34,596 bases of DNA from Holdemanella biformis DSM 3989 (GCF_000156655.1 NZ_DS996840.1:61284-95879); one strand, 5' to 3'. Positions 1 to 7,600 are shown, numbered from the stretch's first letter. Numbers and translations: made by a program. Notes: generated from the letters alone by a model not told the origin.

Positions 1-1
1 A

Positions 2-238
2 TATAAACATCAAGTTGACCAAATAATATTAATTTCTGGTGATAGCGATTTCGTCTCAGCTTCAAAACTTGCTAGACGTGAAGGGATTGACTTTATTTTA
101 GATCCGCTTGGTGCGACTATTAAACCTGCATTATTTGAACATATAGATGGTTTAAGAAGTTGTGATAAGAATTTTTATAATTCAACTTCGTCGAAAAAAA
201 ATAAAGTGGATATATCAAAAACCAATAAACAAATATGA
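2..238 (+). CDS. NYN/LabA-like nuclease-fold protein, C-terminal part (truncated by window edge)
   Basis: The open frame enters from the left edge, so the start is not visible. The 78 visible residues include ILISGDSDFVSASKLAR, then REGIDFILDPLGATIKPALFEHIDGL. The GDSDF segment is the conserved acidic stretch of NYN (LabA/DUF88) domains, PIN-like folds that bind a metal and probably cut RNA. The frame stops at TGA 236-238 after a Lys/Asn-rich linker. Directly overlapping, in another frame, lies YDPILKIRVSDEIM..., a tail that recurs twice downstream. I therefore infer that the original protein continued to about 317 and that a one-base frameshift just before 236 shortened it; a sequencing error or a genuine short protein cannot be excluded. 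The family call is fairly sure; the RNA substrate is unknown. Confidence 0.75.
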   Translation, partial: YKHQVDQIILISGDSDFVSASKLARREGIDFILDPLGATIKPALFEHIDGLRSCDKNFYNSTSSKKNKVDISKTNKQI

Positions 239-317
239 TCCCATTTTGAAAATTAGAGTTTCAGATGAAATTATGACAATACTTGATAATAAATTAATAG
301 AATTATTTACAAAGTAA
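234..317 (+). pseudogene. Out-of-frame C-terminal tail of the NYN protein (tail copy A)
   Basis: Read in the frame TAT-GAT-CCC from 234, this encodes YDPILKIRVSDEIM followed by TILDNKLIELFTK and a TAA at 315-317. It has no start codon or ribosome binding site and overlaps the NYN stop, so it is best explained as the displaced end of that gene. The pattern DPI-x-KI-x-x-S/P-D-x-x-M-x-x-ID/LD recurs at about 499 and 699. A terminator hairpin follows at 383-415. Confidence 0.55.
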
Positions 318-382
318 ATTTTTTGGCTTTAAATTTGTAAGATGGTAATACACTAGTGAACAATGGCCTTTGCGCCATATAG

Positions 383-416
383 AAAGTCACTGATTTATTT
401 CAGTGGCTTTTCTTTT
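383..416 (+). terminator. Rho-independent terminator after the NYN gene
   Basis: AAAGTCACTGA (383-393) pairs with TCAGTGGCTTT (400-410) with one G-U pair and a 6-base loop, followed by TCTTTT. A smaller hairpin ATGGC/GCCAT lies just upstream at about 363-378. Confidence 0.7.
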
Positions 417-468
417 ATACTTTTGCATAAATGGATCATAAAAGAATGAATGGAAATAAATAGGATGA

Positions 469-590
469 AAAAACAAAATAACAATTAATAATCACCTAGA
501 TCCAATCAAAAGAATCAAAGCTCCTGATAGTGTTATGGATAAAATCGATAAAGGTATCATAGAGACTTTCACACAAGTTAAGAAAAGCAA
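469..590 (+). pseudogene. Decayed tail copy B (NYN-protein-like C-terminal segment)
   Basis: An open frame without a start codon encodes KNKITINNHLDPIKRIKAP, then DSVMDKIDKGIIETFTQVKK. It lines up with the NYN linker and tail (KNKVDISKTNKQ-YDPILKIRVSDEIM), including the Lys/Asn-rich approach and the DPI...M...D pattern. The frame enters directly after a TGA at 466-468, and copy C begins in another frame immediately afterwards. I read it as a broken duplicate of the upstream gene end. No independent function is visible. Confidence 0.45.
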
Positions 591-794
591 ATGCTTCAAG
601 ATATCACAGATTATTATAATGGAAAAAATAAGGATTCATTTGCAAAGGTCTTATCCATAACAACCATTAGTAAACATAGAATTAAAAAATCGATTAATGT
701 ATTAGATCCAATTGGTAAAATACAGTTATCCAATGAAACAATGGACAGAATTGACACTGAAATCGTAAAAGCTATAACCAACATTGCCTTGTAA
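591..794 (+). pseudogene. Tail copy C, 67-codon frame, probable gene remnant
   Basis: This frame runs from an ATG to a TAA and could encode 67 residues. Its end reads LDPIGKIQLSNETMDRIDTE followed by IVKAITNIAL, the best preserved copy of the motif also seen in copies A and B. No convincing ribosome binding site precedes the ATG (only AAGAAAAG). The frame upstream is closed, and copy B runs into it from another frame, as expected if one gene with two tail motifs was broken by indels. A small real protein remains possible but I consider decay more likely. Confidence 0.4.
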
Positions 795-848
795 ATCACT
801 TGATTTTAAAGAAATTCATGTTATTATGAAGATGAATTTCAGTGATGA

Positions 849-935
849 TACATTGTATCAGGCACTGCTGGTATTTATTTCGGTAACACATTTGTGGGTA
901 CCGCAGATACGGAAAAGCTATTCAGTTTCGGATAG
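849..935 (+). pseudogene. Orphan C-terminal fragment of an unidentified protein
   Basis: A 28-codon frame bounded upstream by stop codons encodes YIVSGTAGIYFGNTFVGT then ADTEKLFSFG and stops at TAG 933-935. It has no start codon. The composition looks like a real protein end, and a good terminator straddles the stop exactly as at a genuine gene end. I do not recognise the family. The rest of the gene seems to have been lost. Confidence 0.35.
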
Positions 936-948
936 CTTTTTCTTTTTA
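913..948 (+). terminator. Rho-independent terminator
   Basis: AAAAGCTAT (913-921) pairs perfectly with ATAGCTTTT (932-940), 10-base loop, then a T-rich tail (TTCTTTTT). It contains the stop codon of the orphan C-terminal fragment. Confidence 0.7.
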
Positions 949-969
949 ACGAAGCAAAATAAAAAATCC

Positions 970-1041
970 TGGATGCTACCAACATCCAAAACAATTCAGA
1001 GTACTACCAATACTCTCACGTGAAAAGATGACTACCACATC
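970..1041. repeat. Three small hairpins sharing the loop CTACCA at a 28-base period
   Basis: Hairpin 1: TGGATG (970-975), loop CTACCAA, CATCCA (983-988). Hairpin 2: AGAGTA (998-1003), loop CTACCAA, TACTCT (1011-1016). Hairpin 3: GATG (1027-1030), loop ACTACCA, CATC (1038-1041). CTACCA begins at 976, 1004 and 1032, exactly 28 bases apart, while the stem sequences differ. The period is not a multiple of three and the stems covary, so this looks like nucleic-acid structure and not a coding repeat. Function unknown. Confidence 0.5.
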
Positions 1042-1068
1042 AGAACTACATATCAGGTGTGGTAGTTC
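1031..1068. repeat. Competing inverted repeats
   Basis: ACTACCACA (1031-1039) is the exact reverse complement of TGTGGTAGT (1058-1066). A second pair, GAACTAC (1043-1049) with GTAGTTC (1062-1068), shares the right arm, so the two stems exclude each other. The left arm also overlaps hairpin 3 of the CTACCA set. No adjacent gene depends on it visibly. The rest of the gap from 318 to 1162 holds only the decayed fragments and hairpins listed here. Confidence 0.4.
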
Positions 1069-1162
1069 ATTGACACTTGATTAACACTGAATAAAATGAA
1101 GTTTTAAACACAATTCCAATTTTTTAAGTCATAAATAAGTTATAATTTTATATAAAAGCAGT

Positions 1163-1189
1163 AAACCCCCTTTATATAAAGGGGATTTT
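1163..1189 (-). terminator. Terminator of the leucine-rich-repeat gene
   Basis: AACCCCCTTTATATAAAGGGG forms a nearly perfect hairpin directly after the minus-strand stop at 1192. Read on the minus strand it is preceded by AAACAAAAT and followed by TTTACTGCTTTT, so it should terminate leftward transcription; it could also work in the other direction (ATTTTGTTT). Confidence 0.75.
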
Positions 1190-1191
1190 GT

Positions 1192-2634
1192 TTAATTCGT
1201 AAATTTTTCGTAGAACTCCATACTTTCTAATACACTTGTATCTTGAATAGGATTATCATCTAGACGTAGTGCTTCTAATAATTCTAAATCTTTTAATGGA
1301 GTTACATCTGTAATATAATTTGCCTTCAAAGTTAAAGAACGCAAATATTTAAGTTTTGATAATGGAGTTAAATCCGTAATGGCATTGTGATCCAATCGTA
1401 AATAAGAAATAAACTCTAAATTTTCTAACGGCATTAAATCCTCAATGACATTATTATATAAATCCACATCGCAAAGATTCGTAAGTTCAGATAATGGTTT
1501 TAAATCCTTAACATTATTATTTTCTAAAGAAATGATTTCCAATTGTTTCATATCTTTTAAACAAGTAATATCCTTAATATCATTGCGGCCCACATTTAAA
1601 TATACCATTTCTTTGGCATCCTTTAAAATACGAATATCCTTGATACGGTTTGTGAATAAATTTAAATGTTTCAATTGATGCGCATTCTTTAAGAAATGAA
1701 TTTCCGTTAATTGACAGAACTTCGCATCCAAAGTTTCTAAGTGTTCTACATTTGTGAATTTTTCTAAATTCTTTAAACGATTCTTAGACACATTTAACTC
1801 TTTTAAATCACCTAAACTATTTAACAATGACATATCTTTGAATCCAGTTTGTTCCATAGATAACGATTCTAAATGATTTAATTCCTTTAAGAACATAAAG
1901 TGATCAGGTTCATTATAAGAAATATTCAATGATTTTAGGTTAGAAAATTCCTTTAATACAGAATAATCCTTTAAATATGGACAGTTTGAAACATTTAATT
2001 TCTTTAAGTTTTTCATCGATAATAATGGACTTAAATCAGACATTAAGTTCGTATTTAAATCCAATTCTTCAACATTCGAAAGATATGTTAAATCTTCAAT
2101 ATTGAATAATCGCATACCACCCATATCTAATTTTTTTAATTTTTTAAGTACACCTAAGATCGCATAGCTAAATGGACCATTTTCTGTGTTGATATGAACT
2201 TCTTCTAGTTTTTTACAATGTTCCAAATAAATCAAGCTATCTACTTTAGCCTTTGAAAGATTCAATACTTCCAAATCAATCATGGCTGCAACACTTGAAA
2301 TATCCATTGTATATAAGTTATTTCTTGATACATTTAATTTTTTAAGTTGTCGAAAGCCATGTAAAGCCTGCAAATCTCTTAATTGATTTCGTGAAACATC
2401 TAGACAAACTAAATTATGTAAATCACGAATGGGATCCAATGTCTGTAACTTGTTGTTACTTGCATTTAAAGTCTCTAAATTCTCTGCATACTGCAAACCT
2501 TCTAGAGTTGCTATTTCATGATCCTGTACTTCTAAGTGAATCAATTCTTTCATCAAATCTTCGGTTAGTTCTTCTTCTTTAACACGTAATGTACGCGCAA
2601 TAACACTACGCAAAGCATCATCTTGAATAAGCAT
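1192..2634 (-). CDS. Cytoplasmic leucine-rich-repeat (internalin-type) protein
   Basis: The protein has 480 residues. After an N-terminal helical cap (about residues 1-40) it consists almost entirely of internalin-type repeats of about 22 residues, LxxLxxLxLxxNxIxDIxPL, seen for example as LEIISLENNNVKDLKPLSEL and LRSLTLKANYITDVTPLKDL. Such solenoids bind other proteins. There is no signal peptide, transmembrane segment or LPxTG anchor, so unlike classical internalins it should stay in the cytoplasm. I chose the ATG at 2634: the GGAGGG site lies 10 or so bases upstream, whereas the ATG nine bases earlier almost touches it. A PerR-like palindrome sits just before the gene and a terminator follows the stop. 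It stands alone, divergent from the cold-shock gene. Its partner is unknown. Confidence 0.85.
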   Translation of the reverse strand: MLIQDDALRSVIARTLRVKEEELTEDLMKELIHLEVQDHEIATLEGLQYAENLETLNASNNKLQTLDPIRDLHNLVCLDVSRNQLRDLQALHGFRQLKKLNVSRNNLYTMDISSVAAMIDLEVLNLSKAKVDSLIYLEHCKKLEEVHINTENGPFSYAILGVLKKLKKLDMGGMRLFNIEDLTYLSNVEELDLNTNLMSDLSPLLSMKNLKKLNVSNCPYLKDYSVLKEFSNLKSLNISYNEPDHFMFLKELNHLESLSMEQTGFKDMSLLNSLGDLKELNVSKNRLKNLEKFTNVEHLETLDAKFCQLTEIHFLKNAHQLKHLNLFTNRIKDIRILKDAKEMVYLNVGRNDIKDITCLKDMKQLEIISLENNNVKDLKPLSELTNLCDVDLYNNVIEDLMPLENLEFISYLRLDHNAITDLTPLSKLKYLRSLTLKANYITDVTPLKDLELLEALRLDDNPIQDTSVLESMEFYEKFTN

Positions 2635-2655
2635 AAAACACATGCCCTCCTTTTT

Positions 2656-2670
2656 ATATAATCATTATAA
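2656..2670 (-). promoter_or_regulatory. PerR/Fur-family-like operator overlapping a -10 element
   Basis: ATATAATCATTATAA matches the PerR consensus TTATAATNATTATAA at 14 of 15 positions. On the minus strand it carries TATAAT, a plausible -10, and lies directly before the GGAGGG of the leucine-rich-repeat gene. A bound repressor would block this promoter. The composition is AT-rich, so chance is a real alternative. Confidence 0.4.
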
Positions 2671-2712
2671 ACAAAATATAACACAATAACTATACAAAAA
2701 TGTTATTTTTGA

Positions 2713-2741
2713 ATGACATTATTGTTAGAAAATGCTAAAAT
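2713..2741 (+). promoter_or_regulatory. Promoter of the cold-shock gene
   Basis: -35 ATGACA (2713-2718), 17-base spacer, -10 TAAAAT (2736-2741) with an extended TGC before it. Start of transcription would fall near 2748, leaving a leader of about 105 bases, typical of cold-shock genes whose 5' leaders help control translation. Confidence 0.65.
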
Positions 2742-2852
2742 GAAAGCAGTTAAGGATTAGACTCATATTCTGATTGTGATAAATGCTATTGTATGCAAGT
2801 ACTTTCGATTTTAACGGTCAAAGGATATTGGCTTAGTCCAGGAGGTATAGGC

Positions 2853-3065
2853 ATGAGCACAGGTAAAGTAAAATGGTTTAACGCTGAAAAGGGTTATGGA
2901 TTCATTACCAGCGAAGATGGAAAAGATGTATTCGTACACTATTCATCAATTAATTCTGAAGGATTTAAAACTTTAGAAGAAGGACAAACTGTTACTTATG
3001 ACGTTGTTGAAAGCGATCGTGGTCAACAAGCTAACAATGTCACAGTTGTAGATACAGCTGCGTAG
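2853..3065 (+). CDS. Cold-shock protein (CspA family)
   Basis: This 70-residue protein begins [18 protein letters not shown] and contains DVFVHYSSI, the two RNA-binding motifs RNP1 (KGYGFI) and RNP2 (VFVHY) of the cold-shock domain. Members are five-stranded beta barrels that bind single-stranded nucleic acid and act as RNA chaperones. The length is normal for the family. The start at 2853 follows AGGAGGTATAGGC; an in-frame ATG at 2793 would add 20 unconserved residues and lacks a ribosome binding site. A consensus-like promoter lies about 110 bases upstream and a strong terminator follows, so it is probably transcribed on its own. Confidence 0.95.
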   Translation: MSTGKVKWFNAEKGYGFITSEDGKDVFVHYSSINSEGFKTLEEGQTVTYDVVESDRGQQANNVTVVDTAA

Positions 3066-3080
3066 AAATTTGTTCGAATC

Positions 3081-3103
3081 AAGCGCACATCGTGCGCTTT
3101 TTT
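3081..3103 (+). terminator. Terminator of the cold-shock gene
   Basis: AAGCGCAC (3081-3088) pairs with GTGCGCTT, three-base loop, followed by an uninterrupted T run. Confidence 0.85.
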
Positions 3104-3123
3104 CATGAAAGAGAGGGATTATT

Positions 3124-3594
3124 ATGTTAGAGCGATATGAAAAAGTTAAAGAATATGTATATGGTCAATATGCTAAAATTTATAATGAAGATCTAAAAAT
3201 TGCAGCACTCACACATACCGCAAGTGTGGACCTTTCGATTACATTCATAGCTATGGCAAGAGGCACAAATCTAGAACGTGCTAAAGTGGCTGCTCTTTTC
3301 CATGATTATGCTCAATTTGTTGATAATTGTCCCCATTCACAACACGCAAAGTTATCTAGTCTTCATGCATATAAATATTTAAAAGAATGTGGTTTATTTA
3401 AAACAACTGAAATCGATGATATCACATATGCGATTCGTCAACATTCAAAAAAAGAATCTTTTGACTCCCCATTATGTGAAGCCTTAAAAGATGCAGACGT
3501 ATTAGCTCGATTTTTAGAAAATCCAGAAAAACCTCTTGTAGGAATGAAAAGACAGCGCCTGCTCAATGCCTGCGCTGATATTCAAAGTCATTAA
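3124..3594 (+). CDS. HD-domain phosphohydrolase
   Basis: This 156-residue protein shows the HD metal-binding set in order: His31 (LTHTASV), His60-Asp61 (AALFHDYAQF) and Asp123 in LKDADVLARF. HD proteins hydrolyse phosphoester bonds of nucleotides or related metabolites in the cytoplasm. The spacing and the ALFHDYAQ segment recall the YqeK group (dinucleoside tetraphosphate hydrolases), but the match is not close enough to assign a substrate. GAGAGGG precedes the ATG. Its TAA (3592-3594) overlaps the TAA of the convergent neighbour in a TTAA, so the two genes share three bases and each terminator lies inside the other gene. Confidence 0.8.
   Translation: MLERYEKVKEYVYGQYAKIYNEDLKIAALTHTASVDLSITFIAMARGTNLERAKVAALFHDYAQFVDNCPHSQHAKLSSLHAYKYLKECGLFKTTEIDDITYAIRQHSKKESFDSPLCEALKDADVLARFLENPEKPLVGMKRQRLLNACADIQSH
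3545..3577 (-). terminator. Leftward terminator embedded in the HD gene
   Basis: CAGCGC (3553-3558) and GCGCTG (3572-3577) pair. On the minus strand the stem is followed by TCTTTTC, just beyond the stop of the 347-aa gene at 3591. Only six base pairs with a 13-base loop, so moderate strength. Confidence 0.45.
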
Positions 3595-4634
3595 AATTTT
3601 TGATAATACAGTTCGACACTTGCATCGAGCTGTTTTTTTAATTGGTTGAAAACCTTCATAAACAAGTCTTTATCATACACGATCCAATCAATATAGGAAA
3701 AACTTTTACCAATAGCTCCTCCAACCACTTTTCCTGCATGCACTTTAGAAATAGCTTCATCCAATTCTTTTGATAACTTTTGACGATATAAAGCATCCTC
3801 CTTATTATGGAAAGGATTTGAATAATACACATATCCAAATTCACCATCTTTACTACTAAGATCTGCCAAAACTTCTTCCTTATCCTCAATCGTTTGTTCC
3901 ACCAATAAAGGATGTGTTGTAAAAATCAATTTCATATCTTTTCTTAGAGCGTCATGCGCAAAATCTTGAATTGGCTGATAAACCGAATAAATATCGATTG
4001 GCTTATCATATTCTTTCCAATGATTTTTTTCAACAAGTGCCATGATTACTTCATAAAAATCCATCATTTGACAGAATTTCATATTTGAATCTGGCGTATC
4101 TATAAAGTCAACACGACAAATATATGCTTCATAGGCAAGCTGGCCAATCGCAAGCTCTAATAAATACATACTCATTTCTTTTTTATTTTCAGGATTTCCA
4201 ATTAAATTAAACCCAGGACAATATACTTTACAATCCAACATATCATTTTCGATTTGATAGAAAACATGGAAATCAGCCAAAGTATACTCTTCATTTTTGA
4301 TTTGAACCATAGCCTGAATCGCCTTTTGCGACATTGCAGGTAAACAAGCATTCATGATCCAATTTTGTTTTACAGATTTTGGTGCAATATCACAAAGCAT
4401 CTGACATAGATATTGTGTCGTCTTATTTGGACCTGTATCAAAGGTCATCTCAAAAGAATCATAAAAATTTTCGACAAAGAAATGGGCACCACTCATTCCC
4501 ATCACTTCTTCATCCAATTCCTGGATAATATCGTTTAATTCTTCATATTGTTCTGATTTTAAATAATTAAAAATCGCGTCTTGCTTCTTTTCAAAATGCT
4601 TCCAGAACACTAAACCATTTGTATAAGCACTCAT
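3591..4634 (-). CDS. Conserved hypothetical protein, 347 aa, last gene of the suf operon
   Basis: I do not recognise a named domain. The N-terminal half (FWKHFEKKQDAIFNYLKSEQ, acidic helices, then an AP-x-x-x-x-x-W pattern in DIAPKSVKQNWIMNACLPAM) resembles a family of soluble proteins of unknown function that open with FWxWF and a helical segment. The second half, from about residue 215, has a DIYSVYQPIQDF segment and a mixed alpha/beta pattern, so two domains are likely. No signal peptide or membrane segment. AGGAAAGGAAG precedes the ATG. It lies 16 bases after the SGNH esterase gene and is probably cotranscribed with it. A link to Fe-S assembly is not implied by the sequence itself. Confidence 0.65.
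   Translation of the reverse strand: MSAYTNGLVFWKHFEKKQDAIFNYLKSEQYEELNDIIQELDEEVMGMSGAHFFVENFYDSFEMTFDTGPNKTTQYLCQMLCDIAPKSVKQNWIMNACLPAMSQKAIQAMVQIKNEEYTLADFHVFYQIENDMLDCKVYCPGFNLIGNPENKKEMSMYLLELAIGQLAYEAYICRVDFIDTPDSNMKFCQMMDFYEVIMALVEKNHWKEYDKPIDIYSVYQPIQDFAHDALRKDMKLIFTTHPLLVEQTIEDKEEVLADLSSKDGEFGYVYYSNPFHNKEDALYRQKLSKELDEAISKVHAGKVVGGAIGKSFSYIDWIVYDKDLFMKVFNQLKKQLDASVELYYQKF
3609..3639 (+). terminator. Rightward terminator of the HD gene, inside the neighbour's coding end
   Basis: CAGTTCGA (3609-3616) pairs with TCGAGCTG (3625-3632) with one G-U, 8-base loop, then seven T. It encodes the last residues of the convergent 347-aa protein on the other strand. Confidence 0.65.
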
Positions 4635-4650
4635 TAAGTATCTTCCTTTC

Positions 4651-5271
4651 CTATAATTCTTGAATCACAGATATTAACACATCCGCAACTTGTTTATGAC
4701 CACTTTCATCCATGTGAATACCATCTATACTTCCAGCAATCGCATGCGTATCAATCACTTCTACATCAAAGTCACGACATCCTTTTTCTAAATAAGGCTT
4801 TGTGTTATTTAATATTTCAAAACCAGCATCCCCAAAATTTTCTTTTGTTCTTTCATTATTAAATCCATCTCTATTCATTTTTGGTGGACAAACCACAAAA
4901 AATTGAGGTACTTTTGATCCATCCCGATAAATTTCCGGATTCAAAGCCTTATATAATAAGGTACGGATTCCCTTTTCTAAAGATATGGAATTTGTTGAAA
5001 ATTGACGCTTCGCATCATTTGTACCCAACATAATGAATACAACATCAATGGGAGCATGTGTCTTTAAAACCATCGAAATCATTTTAGTTCCGTTACGATC
5101 TTCATCATACGGATCATCTAAACACAAAGTCCTTCCACATAAACCTTCCTCAATGATTTCATGTTGACTAAACTCTTGTTTAATGAACTGTGTGAAACGA
5201 TTCTTTTGTCTTGAAGCATCCTTGGCATCATAGCCCCAAGTATTGCTATCCCCATAAAATAATATTTTCAT
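4651..5271 (-). CDS. SGNH/GDSL-type esterase (arylesterase-like)
   Basis: The 206-residue protein carries the SGNH blocks: GDSNTWG at residues 7-13 with the nucleophile Ser9, the oxyanion-hole Asn in LGTNDAKRQF (about 82-91), and the Asp-His pair near the C-terminus in DGIHMDESGHKQ. Such enzymes hydrolyse esters (acetyl or acyl groups) of small molecules or sugars. There is no signal peptide, so it should act in the cytoplasm. Its ATG overlaps the stop of the preceding cyclo-ligase gene by four bases (ATGA type), which couples their translation. The exact substrate cannot be told from sequence. Confidence 0.85.
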   Translation of the reverse strand: MKILFYGDSNTWGYDAKDASRQKNRFTQFIKQEFSQHEIIEEGLCGRTLCLDDPYDEDRNGTKMISMVLKTHAPIDVVFIMLGTNDAKRQFSTNSISLEKGIRTLLYKALNPEIYRDGSKVPQFFVVCPPKMNRDGFNNERTKENFGDAGFEILNNTKPYLEKGCRDFDVEVIDTHAIAGSIDGIHMDESGHKQVADVLISVIQEL

Positions 5272-5774
5272 CGTAATATCCTCGATTCTGTAATAATCAT
5301 ATCTAACTTAACATCCGTTGGTTTTACATCAAACTTTATTTCTTGCACATCAAAAGCAATCCCGATCTTCAATGCTGAACTATCTTTCAAATACCTATCA
5401 TAATAGCCTTTTCCATATCCCATGCGATATGTTTCAAAAAAGCCTACAACAGGAACTAGAATCACATTTAAATCTTTTTCTTCACAAATTCCGATAGGTT
5501 CAATCGTAGAAAAAGGGCCATTTATTTTTTCTTCTTTGTCTGAGTAAAAGGCAATCGTAGTATCATCTAACATCTTTGGAATATAAAGATCAAATTCCTC
5601 TTTAAAATTTGAATATACATCCACTTCATTGCGAATCGGGATATAGGTTCCAATTTTTCCTTTTAAAAAAGGCAAAACACAATTTGTGATTGCCTTTTCT
5701 TTTAAAAGTCTTTTGGAGTTTGATAATAAACTACGCCTTTGAATACATTCTTTACGCTTATCCAATGCTGTCAC
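5268..5774 (-). CDS. 5-formyltetrahydrofolate cyclo-ligase
   Basis: This 168-residue protein has the signature motif [13 protein letters not shown] (about residues 118-130) of 5-formyl-THF cyclo-ligase (MTHFS/YgfA), plus the N-terminal [12 protein letters not shown] helix and the VDVYSN segment. The enzyme uses ATP to convert 5-formyl-THF into 5,10-methenyl-THF, returning the storage form to the one-carbon pool. Length fits the family (about 180). The start appears to be GTG at 5774, 17 bases inside sufB; no Shine-Dalgarno site is visible, so translation is probably coupled to sufB. A TTG at 5766 is an alternative start. Confidence 0.9.
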   Translation of the reverse strand: MTALDKRKECIQRRSLLSNSKRLLKEKAITNCVLPFLKGKIGTYIPIRNEVDVYSNFKEEFDLYIPKMLDDTTIAFYSDKEEKINGPFSTIEPIGICEEKDLNVILVPVVGFFETYRMGYGKGYYDRYLKDSSALKIGIAFDVQEIKFDVKPTDVKLDMIITESRILR

Positions 5775-7161
5775 TCATATCCAACTTCAACATTTGATTC
5801 AACTCGACCGCATATTCCATTGGAAGTTCACGCGTAAATGGTTCCAAGAAGCCCATCACGATCATTTCTGTAGCTTGTGAACGCGTCAAACCACGAGACA
5901 TTAAATAGAACAATTGTTCTTCACTAATATTTGAAACAGTAGCCTCATGCTCAATTTGAGACGTATCATTATAAGATACATTCATAGGAACTGTATCACT
6001 ACGAGATTTCTTATCTAAGATCAACGTATCACATTCTACTTTACTCTTGGCATAGGCTGCATTTTTTGAATGTGTTACCCAACCACGATAATTGACTTCT
6101 CCACCATTACGAGCAATCGATTTTGAAATAATTGTGCTTGAAGTATGAGGAGCCAAATGAATCATTTTACTACCCGCGTCCTGAATTTGATTTTCACCCG
6201 CTACCGCAATTGAAATGGTTGTTCCCTTTGCGTATGGTTCAGCCAAAATACAAGCTGGATATTTCATATTGACATGAGAACCCACATTTCCATCAATCCA
6301 TTCCATGTGTCCATTTTCAAATACTTTTGCACGTTTTGTAACTAAGTTTAAGATGTTGCTAGACCAGTTTTGTACAGTTGAATAACGACACTTCGCATTC
6401 TTGTGTACATAGATTTCTACAACTGCCGCATGCAAAGAATCTTTTGAATACGTTGGCGCTGTACATCCTTCTACATAATGCACATCCGCACCTTCATCGA
6501 CAACAATCAATGTTCTTTCAAATTGCCCCATTGACATAGAGTTAATACGAAAATAAGATTGTAAAGGTTTTTCTAGCTTAACACCCTTTGGTACATAAAT
6601 GAAAGATCCACCAGACCATACAGCTGTATTTAGAGCTGCATATTTATTGTCTGTATAAGGCACTAATTTACCAAAGTATTTCTTTAATAAATCTGGACAT
6701 GTTCTTAAAGCCGAATCTGTATCTAAGAAGATAACACCCTTTTCTTCTACTTCTTCTAACATGTTGTGATAAACAACTTCACTCTCATATTGTGTAGAAA
6801 CTCCTGCCAAAAACTTTTGTTCTGCTTCTGGAATTCCTAATTTATCAAATGTATTACGAATGGTATCTGGCACTTCGTCCCAAGATTTTTCTTGTTTATC
6901 ACTCGGTTTAATATAGTAAGTGTAATCATCAAAATCAATCTCACTTAAATCTGGTCCCCAATTTGGATTTTGTTGCTCAACAAAAGAATGATATGCATCC
7001 AATCGCAATTGTAACATCCATTCCGGTTCCTTTTTGATTTTAGAAATCGTCCGTACCGTTTCTTCATTCAAACCTTTTTGTGTTTTATATACACTTACAT
7101 CTTCATCATGAAAACCATATTCATATTCACTAGAAAGTGCGATATCTTTTTCATTACTCAT
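5758..7161 (-). CDS. sufB: Fe-S cluster assembly scaffold SufB
   Basis: The 467-residue protein matches SufB over its whole length. Visible family segments include [12 protein letters not shown], the [11 protein letters not shown] region, VEGCTAP, the beta-helix core, and the C-terminal [24 protein letters not shown]. SufB forms a complex with SufC and SufD that assembles Fe-S clusters from sulfur delivered by SufS-SufU. I place the start at 7161 (MSNEKDIAL): GAGG lies nine bases before it and the length equals that of typical SufB, while the GTG 15 bases upstream has no proper spacing. The ATG overlaps the sufU stop by eight bases. Confidence 0.95.
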   Translation of the reverse strand: MSNEKDIALSSEYEYGFHDEDVSVYKTQKGLNEETVRTISKIKKEPEWMLQLRLDAYHSFVEQQNPNWGPDLSEIDFDDYTYYIKPSDKQEKSWDEVPDTIRNTFDKLGIPEAEQKFLAGVSTQYESEVVYHNMLEEVEEKGVIFLDTDSALRTCPDLLKKYFGKLVPYTDNKYAALNTAVWSGGSFIYVPKGVKLEKPLQSYFRINSMSMGQFERTLIVVDEGADVHYVEGCTAPTYSKDSLHAAVVEIYVHKNAKCRYSTVQNWSSNILNLVTKRAKVFENGHMEWIDGNVGSHVNMKYPACILAEPYAKGTTISIAVAGENQIQDAGSKMIHLAPHTSSTIISKSIARNGGEVNYRGWVTHSKNAAYAKSKVECDTLILDKKSRSDTVPMNVSYNDTSQIEHEATVSNISEEQLFYLMSRGLTRSQATEMIVMGFLEPFTRELPMEYAVELNQMLKLDMSDSIG

Positions 7162-7600
7162 CTTTTCCATCCTCACTTTCCTTAATCATTTCACGCATAG
7201 CCTTCCAACCAATTGTGGCACAATTGATACGATTTGCTTGTTTACCGACATTTTGAAACGCAATTGCCTCATCCAAAACATCTTCATCATATTCTTTTTG
7301 ATCAATCATTTTGAAATAGTTATCCATAATTTCTTTTGCTTCTTGAGTTGTCTTTCCTTTTAATAATTCAGACATAATTGAAGTTGAAGCTGTAGAAATC
7401 GTACAGGCAACACCATCAAAACGAATATCATCAATTTTCCCATCGGAAATTTTTGTCTGCACCGTAATATCATCAATACAAGAATCACTCGCCATATGAC
7501 GTGACATATAACCTTCATTATCTGTCAATTCTTTATTACGAGGATAGTCATAATGATCCATAATAATTTGGCGCATCAACATAGGATCAATATTTGACAT
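7154..7600 (-). CDS. sufU: SufU-type sulfur-transfer/scaffold protein
   Basis: The 148-residue protein has the IscU-like SufU fold with the zinc ligands Cys41-x-Asp43 ([10 protein letters not shown]), Cys66 ([10 protein letters not shown]) and Cys127 ([12 protein letters not shown]). In Firmicutes SufU accepts the persulfide from SufS through exchange of a zinc ligand and passes it to SufB. The insertion of about 19 residues between the second and third Cys, typical of SufU compared with IscU, is present ([17 protein letters not shown]). The usual CGD motif here reads CID, a mild variation that keeps the Asp. It lies 15 bases after sufS and overlaps sufB. Confidence 0.92.
   Translation of the reverse strand: MSNIDPMLMRQIIMDHYDYPRNKELTDNEGYMSRHMASDSCIDDITVQTKISDGKIDDIRFDGVACTISTASTSIMSELLKGKTTQEAKEIMDNYFKMIDQKEYDEDVLDEAIAFQNVGKQANRINCATIGWKAMREMIKESEDGKDE

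Noticed and set aside
614-799. Minus-strand 61-codon hydrophobic frame
   Set aside because: It is antisense to tail copy C, has no ribosome binding site and its hydrophobicity is what antisense of a charged coding sequence gives.
784-1023. 79-codon frame covering the orphan C-terminus and the hairpin array
   Set aside because: It lacks a ribosome binding site, crosses a strong terminator, and its sequence has no protein-like pattern; the competing frame at 849-935 looks more like a real protein end.
970-1041. CRISPR array (28-base period)
   Set aside because: Only about six bases (CTACCA) are constant between units; a CRISPR would have conserved repeats of more than 20 bases and variable spacers. 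No cas gene is nearby.
2793-2852. In-frame N-terminal extension of the cold-shock protein
   Set aside because: No ribosome binding site before the ATG at 2793, whereas AGGAGG precedes the ATG at 2853, and the added residues do not belong to the family.
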